Assembly (NCBI GenBank): GCA_028456385.1
Contig: JALNQF010000004.1
Coordinates: 186,001 to 250,000 of the forward strand
Direction of reading: 5' to 3'
From: Ophiosphaerella korrae
Lineage: Eukaryota > Ascomycota > Dothideomycetes > Pleosporales > Phaeosphaeriaceae
DNA: 64,000 bases
Shown here: positions 11,201 through 20,988 of the stretch, piece after piece
Position numbering within the stretch: position 1 is the first letter of the stretch
Layout: every line of letters starts with the position of its first letter
Position numbers and translations under genes: made by a program
The notes under the pieces: generated by a model
What the model saw: only the letters and a program-made list of their open reading frames with translations
Database searches by the model: none
What the model was told of the DNA's origin: nothing

Positions 11201-14200
11201 CTTCGTACGTATGCTTCGATCACCAGCTCTCTATCGAGTAGGACCCGAATACGAGAATGACACTGTTTTGGAGCAAAGGCGCGTGGACCTTGTACACGCT
11301 GCAGCTCACGTGTTGGAGAAATGCAACCTTGTCAAGTATGATAGGAAATCAGGTGCGCTTCAGCCAACTGAGCTCGGACGAATATCCTCCCATTATTACA
11401 TCACACACAACTCCATGGCGACGTACAACCTCCATATCCAACCGGGTATCAGTGCTATCGAACTTTTCCGTGTGTTTGCATTGAGTGAAGAATTCAAATA
11501 CATCCCAGTACGACAAGACGAGAAGCTTGAGCTTGCCAAGCTACTGGGCAAGGTACCAATCCCTGTGAAGGAAGGAGTTGAAGAAGCGCAAGCCAAGATC
11601 AATGTCCTTCTGCAAGCCTACATATCGCGACTAAAACTAGACGGCCTGGCGCTCATGGCTGATTTGGTGTACGTGACACAATCAGCGGGCCGCATTCTCC
11701 GTGCTATATTTGAGATTTGCCTCAAAAAAGGCTGGTCCCAAGTCGCCAAGTTGGCGCTCGATATGTGCAAGATGGCAGAGAAACGTATGTGGCCAACAAT
11801 GACACCTTTGCGACAGTTCCCTAGCTGCCCGAGGGACATCTTAATGAAAGCAGAGCGAATCGACGTGAACTGGTCAGGCTATTTTGGGCTAGACCCACCG
11901 AGCATGGGCGAGCTACTTGGTATGCCCAAAGCTGGCAAACTTGTCTGTCAGCTTGTGGAAAAATTCCCCCGTCTTGAGATTGAAGCCACGCCACGTCCAG
12001 TCACAAGATCTTTGTTACGTATGGAGCTGTTGATCAGGCCAAATTTCGTATGGGATGAAGCGCTACACGGCGCATCCGAAGCTTTCTGGATCCTAGTTGA
12101 GGATTGCGATGGCGAACAAATCCTTTTCCACGACCAGTTCATTCTCCGAAAAGATTACGCACATGGAGAAGTAAATGAACATTTAGTTGAGTTGACAGTG
12201 CCTATCGATGAACCAATGCCGCCAAACTACTTCATTACTGTGCTCTCTGATCGATGGATGGCATCCGAAACCAAGCTCGCTGTCTCTTTTCAGAAGCTTA
12301 TTCTACCATCTAAGTTCCCTGCGCATACACCTGTCCTTGATCTCCAGCCCCTGCCAGTCTCGGCGTTGAAGAAGAAGGAATACATGGCTTTGTACGACAA
12401 CGTTGACCGTTTTAACAAGGTCCAAACACAAACTTTCAACTCATTGTATACGTCAGAAGATAATGTCCTTATTGGTGCATCAGCGGGCATCGGGAAAACC
12501 TTCTGCGCAGAATTTGCTATTTTAAGACACTGGGCGAGTGGGAACGAAGGCCGAATCGTATACCTAGCGCCCCTCCAGGAGCTCGTTGACAATCAGCACA
12601 AGAATTGGAGCTCACGCTTGTCTGGACTAGGTGGAGGCAAGGATGTAGTCAAACTCACTGGTGAGACTACAGCAGACCTACGATTACTAGAAAAGGGTGA
12701 CCTTATTCTGGCGACGCCTGCTCAATGGGACTCCATATCGCGCCAATGGCAGCGTCGGAAAAACGTTCAAACTGTAGCGCTGCTGATTGCTGATGAGCTC
12801 CATATGCTTGGTGGCGCTGGTGGGCATGTATATGAGATTGTCGTCTCACGTATGCAAGCCATGGCAGCGCAACTGGAATCCAAGTTGCGTATCGTCGGCT
12901 TGAGTGTCTCTCTATCCAATGCTCGAGACATTGGTGAATGGATCGGAGCAACCAAGCACACCATCTACAATTTCAGCCCTGCCATACGGGCGGTGCCTTT
13001 AGAACTCAAGATTCAGTCTTTTACCATTCCTCATTTTCCATCGCTCATGATGGCAATGGCTCGGCCGACCTACACTGCGATTACACAGCTTTCGCCAGAT
13101 AAACCAGCCATGGTCTTTGTACCAAGTAGAAAACAGGCTCGTAATTCCGCTGCCGATCTATTTGCCACTTGTGTGGCTGACGAAGATGCTGATCGCTTCC
13201 TGAACGTCGAGCTAGAGGAGATCCAACCTATCCTCGAGAAAATTAACGAGCAAGCGCTCGCGGAGTCGCTCTCGCATGGTATTGGATACTTTCATGAGGC
13301 TCTGAATTCTTTCGACAAGCGAGCTGTGCAACATTTGTTTAAGGTCGGTGCTATTCAGGTTATGATCGTTTCTCGCGATTCATGCTGGGAAATTGATAGC
13401 ACTGCGCACCTCATCGTTGTCCAGGGGACACAATTCTATGAAGGCCGAGAGCACCGCTATGTTGACTATCCCATCAGCGAAATCCTGCAAATGTTTGGCA
13501 AGGCTGGCAGAGTTGGACAAGACAAGTCGGCTAAGGGTGTCCTGATGCTACCCGCAGTAAAGCGGGAGTACTACAAGAAGTTCTTGAATGAGGCACTGCC
13601 CATTGAAAGCTATCTTCATGATTACCTTCATGATGCTTTTGTTGCTGAGATCAGTTCAAAAACAATTGAATCCACACAAGAAGCTGTTGATTGGTCCACC
13701 TACACATACTTCTATCGCCGCCTCCTCGCTAATCCCAGCTACTACAACCTTCACGATACATCGCACGAAGGCCTAAGTGCGCATTTGTCTGAGCTTGTCG
13801 AACAGACGTTGAAGGAACTGACTGACGCTAACCTCATTGAGCATGACGAAGAAGAAGATGCAATCACGCCTCTCAACCCGTGCATGATTGCGGCGTACTA
13901 TAACATTTCTTTCATCACAATGCAAACGCTTATGATGTCGTTGAACGGCCGAACAAGCCTCAAGGGTGTGCTGGAAATCATCACAGCTGCCACTGAGTTT
14001 GAAGATATTCAAATCCGACGCCACGAAGATCATATATTGCAGCGGATTTACGACCGAGTTCCCTTCAAGATGCAAGAGCCCAACTTCGAAACACCGCATT
14101 TCAAGGCATTTGTACTACTGCAGGCCCATTTCTCTCGTATGCAGCTCCCAATTGATTTAGCTAAAGACCAGGAGACTGTGCTCCGAAAGGTACTCAATAT

Positions 14201-14894
14201 CCTCAGCGCAAGTGTCGACGTCCTCTCCTCAGAGGCCCATCTCAACGCTATGTCTGCCATGGAGTTATCACAGATGGTTGTACAAGCAATGTGGCAAACG
14301 GACTCGCCTCTCAAACAGATTCCCCACTTCGATATCGACACGATCAAGGCTGCGAAGAAGTTCGAAATCAACGATGTTGATGACTTCATCAACGCCATGG
14401 ACGAAGACGAGAACCCAGATGCCGGGAAGCTCATCAAAGCACTTGATGTCGACCAGCGCCAACTTGCCGATATTGCCAACTTCACAAACGAGTACTACCC
14501 CAACCTCGAGTTAGAGTACAAGCTTGTAGACCCCGAGGATATCGCATCCAACTCCCCAGCTCAACTCCGCGTCAAGATTTCTCGCAATATTGAGGAGGGC
14601 GATGAGCTGAAGACGGAAGTCCACGCTCCATTCTATCCTGCCGACAAGACAGAGAGCTACTGGTTAGTTATTGGCGACCAAAAAGAACGAAGTCTTTTGG
14701 CGATCAAGAAGGTCTCAATTGCAAGAAAGCTGGAAACAGTATTGGAATTCACACTGGAGAAGCCAGGCAGTCACGAACTCACACTATATCTTGTGAGCGA
14801 CAGCTATTTGGGCGTTGATCAGGCGCCAACGTTTGCAGTTGAAGCTGCGGAAGGCATGGATGAGGATAGTGAGGAGGAAGAAGGCGATGAATAG
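8280..14894 (+). CDS. BRR2: Brr2, U5 snRNP Ski2-like RNA helicase
   Basis: A single intronless frame of 2204 aa, close to the 2163 aa of the yeast protein. The N-terminus is acidic around residues 200-265. Cassette 1 has Walker A (CAPTGSGKTN, about 547), DEIH (about 662), motif III GLSATLPN and motif VI QMLGRAGRPQYD, followed by a winged helix and Sec63 unit. Cassette 2 keeps a GKT loop (ASAGIGKT, about 1400) but has DELH (about 1505), GLSVSLSN instead of SAT, and QMFGKAGR instead of GRAGR. That asymmetry is the hallmark of Brr2: active first cassette, regulatory second one, then a second Sec63 unit and an acidic tail. Family knowledge: Brr2 unwinds U4/U6 to activate the spliceosome. Its partner Snu114 is encoded 30 kb downstream. 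Confidence 0.98.
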   Translation: MAQNTNNLAQFKYAAMSNLVLQADRRFTTRRPDEHTGDPESLAGRINIRDMGGRTARDKAPTEQKKSKGPGIERGNLSEGGDVLDREQRKRKRDDGTSGFGATATVDFNIEGLTYRPRTPATRATFELITTIVSKSLGDVPVATTRSAADAVLEFLKDDSLRDFDKKKEVDDLLGTSMGPKEFNELVNLGKKITDYDAQDDEDEKDEEMADGDNAENGDNQGVAVVFDEDEDDEDEAQNFEVRDADTSDEEDEAETAVEQIGDDMADTEEMVIQGDVAASTNRKGDADNLIPAHEIDAFWLQRQIGQVYEDAHTQQEKTQDALNILAGLDADGDEKPLREIENDLMELFDYEHHELVAKLVLNRDRVVWVTRWRRAAEDNDERTAVEREMKAAGQQQILQELRARETGVKTEDTGQGKMKFNLKDISLPDVKDEEMADAPRPDGVVGGLQPSSRLVNLDNIVFDQGNHLMTNPSVKLPTGSTRRPMKGYEEIHVPAPKAKRDPNERLMPTSELPDWARVGFGSSKSLNRIQTKCFPTAFNDDGNMLICAPTGSGKTNVAMLAMLREIGKHRNSTTGEIALDDFKIIYIAPLKALVAEQVGNFGKRLEPYGIKVSELTGDRQLTKQQIAETQIIVTTPEKYDVITRKATDTSYINLVRLICIDEIHLLHDDRGPVIESIVSRTLRRSEQTGNHVRIVGLSATLPNYRDVASFLRVDFDTGMFHFDGTFRPCPLKQEFIGVTDKKAIKQLKIMNDVCYTKVLEQVGEHRNQMLIFVHSRKETAKTAKYIRDKALEEETIGKILRSDAASREILREESEAVQNTDLKDVMPYGLGIHHAGMSRADRTIVEDLFADGSIQVLVCTATLAWGVNLPAHTVIIKGTQVYSPEKGSWVELSPQDVLQMLGRAGRPQYDTYGEGIIITTQAEIQYYLSLLNQQLPIESQLISKLADNLNAEIVLGNVRSRDEAVDWLGYTYLFVRMLRSPALYRVGPEYENDTVLEQRRVDLVHAAAHVLEKCNLVKYDRKSGALQPTELGRISSHYYITHNSMATYNLHIQPGISAIELFRVFALSEEFKYIPVRQDEKLELAKLLGKVPIPVKEGVEEAQAKINVLLQAYISRLKLDGLALMADLVYVTQSAGRILRAIFEICLKKGWSQVAKLALDMCKMAEKRMWPTMTPLRQFPSCPRDILMKAERIDVNWSGYFGLDPPSMGELLGMPKAGKLVCQLVEKFPRLEIEATPRPVTRSLLRMELLIRPNFVWDEALHGASEAFWILVEDCDGEQILFHDQFILRKDYAHGEVNEHLVELTVPIDEPMPPNYFITVLSDRWMASETKLAVSFQKLILPSKFPAHTPVLDLQPLPVSALKKKEYMALYDNVDRFNKVQTQTFNSLYTSEDNVLIGASAGIGKTFCAEFAILRHWASGNEGRIVYLAPLQELVDNQHKNWSSRLSGLGGGKDVVKLTGETTADLRLLEKGDLILATPAQWDSISRQWQRRKNVQTVALLIADELHMLGGAGGHVYEIVVSRMQAMAAQLESKLRIVGLSVSLSNARDIGEWIGATKHTIYNFSPAIRAVPLELKIQSFTIPHFPSLMMAMARPTYTAITQLSPDKPAMVFVPSRKQARNSAADLFATCVADEDADRFLNVELEEIQPILEKINEQALAESLSHGIGYFHEALNSFDKRAVQHLFKVGAIQVMIVSRDSCWEIDSTAHLIVVQGTQFYEGREHRYVDYPISEILQMFGKAGRVGQDKSAKGVLMLPAVKREYYKKFLNEALPIESYLHDYLHDAFVAEISSKTIESTQEAVDWSTYTYFYRRLLANPSYYNLHDTSHEGLSAHLSELVEQTLKELTDANLIEHDEEEDAITPLNPCMIAAYYNISFITMQTLMMSLNGRTSLKGVLEIITAATEFEDIQIRRHEDHILQRIYDRVPFKMQEPNFETPHFKAFVLLQAHFSRMQLPIDLAKDQETVLRKVLNILSASVDVLSSEAHLNAMSAMELSQMVVQAMWQTDSPLKQIPHFDIDTIKAAKKFEINDVDDFINAMDEDENPDAGKLIKALDVDQRQLADIANFTNEYYPNLELEYKLVDPEDIASNSPAQLRVKISRNIEEGDELKTEVHAPFYPADKTESYWLVIGDQKERSLLAIKKVSIARKLETVLEFTLEKPGSHELTLYLVSDSYLGVDQAPTFAVEAAEGMDEDSEEEEGDE

Positions 14895-15878
14895 AAGGTT
14901 TGCGATACAGATTAGGTGATGTGTTTGCATGCCAACTTGGTAAAAATCGGAGTTTGTGGTTTGATGTTTGAGAGGCTTATGTAATATATGACTGTGAATC
15001 ATACGTTAGGGATTGTCTGTCAGCAACCCTAACCAAGCTTTTTGTTTTGGCTATCTTCCCGTTTTGAACCTTTTTGTAAAGAGTACAAGTGTAGTTCAGG
15101 AGCATAGGTTAGACATACTGAGGTGTGATGGTTGCTTGAGCAGCTTCAGCGATTCCTTGAAACCCCTAGATGTCACGTGTCCATTTCATAGATTTCTCAA
15201 TACCATACGCCTTTACAGATATTAAAGAACCTATCGCGATTGTCCTCAGTAAACTTTAGTAAAATTTCAGGCCTCTTCCCTCATAGCTTGCCCAGCACCT
15301 CATCAATTTGCCCCGAACGAAGTTTCTTCGTCAAGCCTTTAACACTTTCGCCGAGTCACTATTAAAACTTGCTTGGTGTGGGGGCTACGTCTTGTAGATT
15401 GTTTGATAGCAATCAACAGCAAACATGGAGAGAGATATCTATGCCCAAAAGCAGAATGTGAGATACGACCTACTGCTCTTTTGTCTCCCTTTCCATACAC
15501 CACAAAATATCTACTGTCTTTCTGTAGCGAAACCAGCCTGAATATTGGGCAACTGCTATTGTACTGAAACGCTCCGCTCCCATTTGCGTATATACATTTT
15601 GTTCTCTTTTGCTCTGGCAAGTATCAATGGAAAAATCGAGCACCTAAATTTGGTGTACATAGCTAGTTCAAGACACATTAAAGCCACCCGGTCATTTACC
15701 ATTCGGCAGTTGAAGGAGGTAGCTACGATAGATATAAAAGCTACAAATCGCGCCGGCATCAAGAGTCTACCATGCTTGAGCACTGATAAAATCTGTCTAT
15801 CGATTTATGTAGCCACTAGCTTTATCCCTACTCTCTGTGAAACTGACACTTCATAGTGCTAAACACAATGCAGATCAA
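14895..15878. other. AT-rich intergenic region
   Basis: About 1 kb of AT-rich sequence after BRR2. Small frames are present but none is protein-like. It leads into the relics that follow. Confidence 0.45.
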
Positions 15879-16353
15879 TCAAAGTTGCTCCGCCTGCCGG
15901 CCGAAATCCACAACCAGACCTATGAACTGGTGTTAGATACTAAAGATCACCACTTACACGTCGACTACGTCTCTTGAGGCCGTCTCGAGTTCTCTCGCTT
16001 ATGCCGTAAACTATTCGTTGAAACCGCACCTCTTTATTACTAGATGAATTTGATGCCTCTCACGCAAGAAATTCGTACTCTATACGACTTTTACATTATT
16101 AACTATACACTAGAGCACCTTGCTCCATCACAAATACGGATGATCCAAAAAGTAACAGTGGCATGGGATTTTTCGTATAAGATTTGAGTCGAAGAGCGGG
16201 CTGAGTCGCCTAATGGGTTCAGAAAGAGTTGAGATACTGGATGCACCAGCAAGAGTCACGAGAAAGAATGTGGATCTTATGAAATTTGTGACCATGGAGT
16301 ACCGAGAGCAGGGCTTTGAAGGAGTGAAATTCGACTTAGTAATGCGGCGTTGA
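15879..16353 (+). pseudogene. Decayed gene of a short F-box-like (LLRLPAEI) family
   Basis: Reading from 15879 gives SKLLRLPAEIHNQTYELVL, the opening typical of a large uncharacterised fungal family (LLRLPAEIRNxIYELVL, F-box/2EXR-like). The same frame continues through FSRLCRKLFVETAPLYY and LAPSQIRMIQKVTVAWDF, both expected blocks of that family. It is broken by a TGA at 15975-15977, a TAG at 16041-16043 and a TGA after SYKI. The end, TMEYREQGFEGVKFDLVMRR, is in another frame and stops at 16351-16353, so there is also a frameshift. The only nearby ATG (15868) is out of frame. These defects and the AT-rich setting mark it as dead, possibly by repeat-induced point mutation. Family naming is from memory of its motif. 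Confidence 0.7.
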
Positions 16354-17666
16354 AGCCATGCTTGGTGTACAGCGTGGAGAAAGAAAGGGAGAGTTGTTGT
16401 ACATTGATTATACTCGACATTTTAGGGTGTTTATTTATCTTGACGCTGTTGCATAAATAAAAGCTTTACTATGATTCTAATGAAGGCTTTATTCTAGTTT
16501 AGAGTGGGCAACGGTGCATTGCAGCAACGGTGGCTTCATTTCCTTATTTCTATTACTCCACTATAATTCTATATGTTTAGCTCTCAAGAAACTGAGATTT
16601 ATATCACTAAATCTATGATAGATACGCAGGGCTGTAACTAAAGTCGATATGGATTCTCAATAATAACCACTGTGACTGGGCCAGGCAGAATCTGTTACGC
16701 ACCTCACGCCAAATATTCGTTGAGACTGCTCAGATACCCTTTAGAAAAAAGATTCAGCCTCTACTTTACAAAAAAATACTTTTCAAGAGTAAATGGAGCA
16801 TGGCATAAATTCTCAATAATCTGACAGTAATCCAACTAAATGTTGCGCAACAAATCGATGTATCGTCGGCAGCCTTTTGCATACTAAAAGAGCAATTCCG
16901 AATTCTGGCTACTTGTTGAAATCTAAGGCATATTTAATTCTCCGGCCTATCAAGGGGGGTTGACCGAAAACTACCTACGAGGGGAAATACTTCCGGAAAT
17001 CATGGATTGGACACGTCACGGGTTTCTGTATCCAAACTTTCGGAGGTAACACTGGGAAAAAGTTATTGGGTTCTGATCGATCATCCTGTAAATGGTAGCC
17101 GACAGGCTATGATACGCACTTAGTCAAGCAGGGTTGTCTCTAAGATTGCAGTCATTGGAACGCATCGAAGTTCAGGGTCAACCACTACTGTAATGAAAAA
17201 GCACCAGTCAAAGAACGGGGGCATTATAGATACATTAAATGAAAACTTTCGGTACATTCAAAAGGATGTCTACATTACTATTATAATCCGTCATCGTACT
17301 TACGATGTTGGCAATACGAAATGTGGCACTAACTTCGCAAGATAGGGGTCTAGCCAGAGTCATTGCTGGCATTGACTATAGGGGGATTGATAGTGGAATA
17401 ACGGTCTGACACGGAACCAATATACGTCATTAGAGTCGTGAATAACGAAGCCTCTCGTTTACAAAGAATAGAAAAATCAACACAGTATCAATGCACATCG
17501 CATCCTTAAAATGTAGTCTAAAACAGGATACACAGGAGAGAAAACAAGAAGCTAAATCATACCCAATACGGAAACAGTATCGTATTACGATGTCCGTTAC
17601 AAAACTCAATGATATCTGACTTATACCCCACCAAGTGCTGCTTCACATCCAGTAGGTACTGTGCAA
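16354..17666. other. AT-rich gene-poor region
   Basis: Continuation of the AT-rich stretch up to the 3' end of the TAP-like peptidase gene. Apart from the small relic at 16686-16746 no coding sequence is supported. No terminal repeats or transposase motifs were recognised. Confidence 0.45.
16686..16746 (+). pseudogene. Second fragment of the same F-box-like family
   Basis: A 20-codon stretch reads QNLLRTSRQIFVETAQIPF. It resembles the RLCRKLFVETAPLYY block of the relic at 15879-16353 and the usual family form LLRTCRQIYAETA. It has no start, is flanked by stops and lacks the N-terminal block, so it is a remnant of a second copy or a displaced part of the first. Confidence 0.5.
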
Positions 17667-19941
17667 TTAAACATACAACCCAGACTCAGCCGCAGCATTT
17701 ATTAACAGAAGAGCCCTTTCCCCACCGAACAATCTCCGGAAGCCAAAAACATCATTATTAGCAATAGCCAGCGAGGTTCTATATCCTGCCTGGTACAGCC
17801 GAGATTGCGAAGAATCCCGCTCTTCTTCCGTCACCTCCAGTTCAACAATTGCCTCATCAAGAGACGGGTCGTAGAACGGGCTGTTGGGGTCCGTCGAGTT
17901 GAGTGAGAACGGGCTTTGAGGTGGTACGCATAGGGTTTCCGGTGGAGGTAACACGCCGGTTTGGAAGTACGTCTTGATGTGCTTGAGAGCGCAGGTATTG
18001 GGTGCAGCTATTGAGCAATGACCCGCAGCATCTAGAATCAACAGGCCACTACCGTGAAAGCGATCGTGCATGGCACGCGCGCTACGAAGCGGCGTGACGG
18101 GGTCGGCTGTGTTACTGACAAAAAGAATCGGATGGCTTGTTTTGCCACCGTATTCGCCAATGTATCTATACAAAGCTTTGATTTTCCAGGCTGCACAGCG
18201 CATCGCTAATATGGCCCAGATGGCGCCTGATGTTGGCGCTATGCCCTCTACGGACTTCAAGTAGTCAATAAACTCCTCGATGGATGCGTTGGAATAATCG
18301 ACACCATCGGAGCAGAGAGTAGCGAAGGTTGGGACCATGGACTGGTCAAGAGCAGGCATGGGACTGTCGCCAGAGCATGAATATGTGTGGCTATAGCTTA
18401 ACCCAGTACCAAGTTGATCGAGGAGCTCATCGTGGCCGGCTTCGATAGCAGGAAGTAGCTTCGCGAGGAATAAAAAAGTAGGCTGGGGTTGGTGGCCAAA
18501 ACTAAATATGATAGCTTTTACATCCGAATATGTGAGAACCTCTGGCCCTACGGGCGATTTGATAACCAAAGGATTGTGATATAAAGATTGAACAATACTC
18601 TTGGTGCGAATCTTGATATCGGTAGCCGTTGAGTTGGGGGTGGCCAGGGGACAGACTTCTGGACCTGCAAGTACACAAAATGTGTAGAAAGATTCCATGA
18701 CTTTTTCGTCATCTATGAGACTCTTGTCTTCTAGGTGATGGTGGTAATCATAAGTATTAACAACACCATCAAGAATGGCGCGCCCAACACGAGTAGGAAA
18801 CATTGATGCAAAGGTGGATCCTAGGATAGTACCGTAAGAGAAACCCCAATAGTTCAACCTAGCTTTACTTGGCGTATAAAGAGCGGGGTCAGGTTCATAG
18901 GATCTCTTGCATCCTTTGGTGTTCAAATGACTAAGTTCCTTTGCGACATACGTAGCATGCCTCTCAACGATTTCGAGCATGTCTCGGGCGACAAAGGCCG
19001 TTGTCATATACTGCTTGATATCAGGACCATCTTCTTTGTCCATAGCCTGTTTGCAGGCACTACCCCAGGCATGGTGCATTGACCAGAGCCTTCCTAAAGC
19101 TGCATCTGAACTCCCGAGTATACCTTCAGTGTTCTCGCGTAAGGCCCATGACCATACAGCAGCCGGGTCATCTGAGCATTGAGCATAGGGTCGAGTCTCA
19201 CCAACCCCACGAGGATCAAATCCAAGGATATCGTAGTATTTCAATTCAGTAGCATCGACGTCAGAGTGAATCTCGGGATCGGCAATATCCTGCAGTGATC
19301 TTCCAAACCCAGTCGCAAAGTATGCCCCAGGACCTCCAGGACCCCCAGGATTTATTATAATGGGGCCCCCATAGCGGGGGTCGTCAACAGGAACTTTTGC
19401 TGGTAGCTTGGCGATGGCAATACTGACAGTCTCGTCTGGGCACGTTCCATTGAAATAATCAAGCGGTAAACTAAGCTTAGCGCATTCAAATCCGTTGAAA
19501 CATTTGTGGAACTTCAGATGCTGAGAAGATTGAATCTATTCAGCAGTCAGTCACCTTATACCTGGAGGCCCACGTTGTAACCAACAATCGCATGCGAAAT
19601 TTGAAACTTTTACGTGATATATATGCATTTGCGAAGTAATGTGGTAATGGCCATGCTCGCTGGTTTGTGCATGATACCGATACCCTACCACATGCAAAAA
19701 AAAAAACTGCCAAACATACCTGGGACCATTCAAAGGATTTCTCACGGTGCAGAGTCCCCGATGGCCTCTTCCAGTATGGAGGGTACCCATTTTTCACATC
19801 TAGGAGGGCATTAAATCCAAAGATGGCCATGCACGTCACTAGGGTTAGCACCAAAGCTCGAATGCGGATGCCTTTATCTGCATGGCGACGGGGCGACCCC
19901 ATCAGTGGCGCCACCTCGCCCGGCACGTCCTGATTCTTCAT
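17667..19941 (-). CDS. Membrane-anchored TAP-like serine peptidase (alpha/beta hydrolase, S33 type)
   Basis: Two exons: 19941-19720 and 19535-17667, total 696 aa. The acceptor at 19536 is chosen because it restores the family sequence EWSQ-IQSSQHLKFHKC, then NGFECAKLSLPLDY. Exon 1 holds a hydrophobic segment (about residues 29-46, ALVLTLVTCMAIFGFNALL) after a basic cytosolic stretch, so the enzyme is probably a type II membrane protein. The fold is seen in NPGGPGGPG (oxyanion), DPRGVGETRP, nucleophile elbow WGFSYGT (Ser about 307), Asp in NTADPVTPL (about 552) and His in AAGHCS (about 580), next to the TAP C-terminal domain. Relatives include Streptomyces tripeptidyl aminopeptidases and fungal secreted hydrolases. 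Cleavage specificity is unknown. Its 3' side faces the AT-rich region. Confidence 0.87.
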
Positions 19942-20988
19942 TTCGTCTAGTGAGTACTATCGTCTCGATCCTGGCTGTACTGCGGATGAAGCGTGAGATG
20001 GATGCCCTCTGGTATTGGTTGACGGTGGAAGGTGTAGAAGGAGGTGTTATCAAGTTTGTCTACTGTATAGATGCCGTGAGAATCAGGCCAGCCACAAGAA
20101 TAAATTGGCCGCCAAGCAGGCAACAAGAACGCGAAGAAATTGCGGATCGCATTGTTAGATTCAAAGGTGACACTGCACACCTGACTTTAGTCGCAGTCTA
20201 GCGATCGCTTGCATCTACTTAGGTATCCTGCAGCTGGACCGAAAGACTCACGGCGGCTATGTATGCGATATGCCGCATAGTCACCATGCAATGCGTTGTC
20301 TTTGCATACATATCCTCTTGTGCACCAGCCGTGCGTTGGTCATCTTTATTCGTTGTTTTGTTGTTTGGGCAATGGTTGTTGCTCACATTGGCGAATTTCG
20401 AGATTATAGCTATCGCCGAATGCATGGAATGTGGACTTGGAGTGAAAATTCCCGAACTACGATCTTGTTTGAGTTTTCGCGGTGAGCTCAATTTAATTTT
20501 CGGGGGGTTACTGGTGTCAATAGCCAGTTCTGGCTCCAGTTTCGCGGATGGCCCCAAGGACAAGCCCGCAAAAATACCATTGAAGCCTTGCTCATCTCAC
20601 GCCACCGACGAATGAAAAATGTAGCAATGAACAGATAACTTTTTGTATGTTGAACCAAACAAAATCAATAGGAAAGTGGTAATGACTGTCGAGAGTAAAA
20701 CACAGCCGTTGGCTTGACACAAATAAAGCACAGAGCAGCAGCACAGCCGATCAATGGGTATCAATCATCTCGTCAGTACCAACCACCCCTACTAAAAGGA
20801 AAACCACGCAGACTAGAAGGTCCATTGGGTTGCCAGCGCCCATTTGAACCTGTAACAAATTACGAAGTGAAGTGTACCATGAATAACGGCCACTCACAAC
20901 CCCATGTAGCCTAACACCGTTCGCTGCTGCCAATTGAATCTGTCTGGAGTATCAGGAAAGGCATTGTAGAAGGCACCGTGAAAATTGT
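19942..20988. other. Intergenic region
   Basis: About 1 kb between the 5' end of the TAP-like gene and the 3' end of the RRM gene. Overlapping small frames here lack coding character. Confidence 0.45.

Noticed and set aside
16900..17600. Possible transposon remnant in the AT-rich block
   Set aside because: No transposase motif, terminal inverted repeat or target duplication could be seen by eye, so it is reported only as an AT-rich interval.
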